Origin: Bugula neritina
Lineage: Eukaryota > Bryozoa > Gymnolaemata > Cheilostomatida > Bugulidae
Reading direction: 5' to 3'
Assembly: GCA_964035545.1 (NCBI GenBank)
Contig: OZ037766.1
Coordinates: 14,497,222-14,561,221, forward strand
DNA length: 64,000 bases
Shown: positions 63,794 to 64,000 of the stretch, one piece after another
How positions within the stretch are numbered: position 1 is the first letter of the stretch
How the letters are laid out: each line of letters opens with the position of its first letter
Made by a program: the position numbers and the translations under genes
Notes under the pieces: model-generated
The model's input: the letters and a program-made list of their open reading frames with translations, nothing else
Database searches by the model: none
What the model was told of the DNA's origin: nothing

Positions 63794-64000
63794 GTTGGCA
63801 AATAATTTTATTATTATATGCACCATTTAGACTTTCATTATTACGAAAGATGAGTCTTTGCAGCTTTTTTATTTTCAGTTGTTTTATCTAGCTCTTGTAT
63901 CATATACTCGGTTAAAAAGCTGTTCATTAAACCAAGGAAATGCAATTGAAATCTTCTAACTCACCAAATTTTGAAATCTACTTCAAACAAAAATTTAACT
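63794..64000. other. Intron of the two-pore channel gene at the right edge
   Basis: AT-rich sequence after a GT donor; no further exon before the window ends. Confidence 0.6.

Overview
The window reads as nuclear DNA of an invertebrate animal. It is very AT-rich, its genes are split by GT-AG introns, there are no operons or ribosome binding sites, and the recognisable proteins are animal ones (HIP1R, a two-pore channel, a ciliary dynein regulatory complex subunit, SNAPC5). I cannot fix the phylum; nothing points to a vertebrate. All exon structures below were built by hand from reading frame, splice dinucleotides, phase matching and remembered family sequence patterns. No alignment was run.

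Layout. At 384-3763 (minus) are exons of an unrecognised SAM-domain gene. From 3.8 to 15.9 kb there is mostly repeat and gene-free DNA: AT minisatellites, three copies of a tRNA-like SINE, and long degenerate simple-sequence islands. NDUFA6 (complex I) lies at 15.9-17.1 kb (+), TIMM23 (inner-membrane import channel) at 21.8-24.3 kb (+), and a 29-exon HIP1/HIP1R gene (clathrin and actin adaptor) at 25.3-42.7 kb (+). NDUFS8 (complex I iron-sulphur subunit) is at 44.4-46.3 kb (minus). At 46.8-50.4 kb is a TA-flanked element with about 150 bp terminal inverted repeats. It contains minus-strand wreckage of a mobile-type gene and of a LINE, and it sits inside an older LINE. SNAPC5 (snRNA promoter complex) follows at 52.1-53.2 kb (+). 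Next is a dCTPP1-like gene with two MazG domains at 54.1-56.3 kb (+), whose first exon I could not find. DRC10/IQCD is at 56.6-58.7 kb (minus). The 5' part of a two-pore channel gene (TPC1/3-like) runs from 60.1 kb (+) off the right edge.

The genes do not form one pathway. Three encode mitochondrial proteins, two are endolysosomal or trafficking proteins, one is ciliary, one is a transcription factor subunit and one is a nucleotide-pool enzyme.

The most interesting observations are four. (1) Islands of degenerate triplet or hexamer repeats, whose main variation is C/G exchange at fixed positions, lie within about 0.6 kb of every gene 5' end I could place. (2) The nested TIR element. (3) The double-MazG protein, in which the first domain has lost metal-binding acidic residues and the second has lost the C-terminal tail. 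(4) A four-copy tRNA-derived SINE family.
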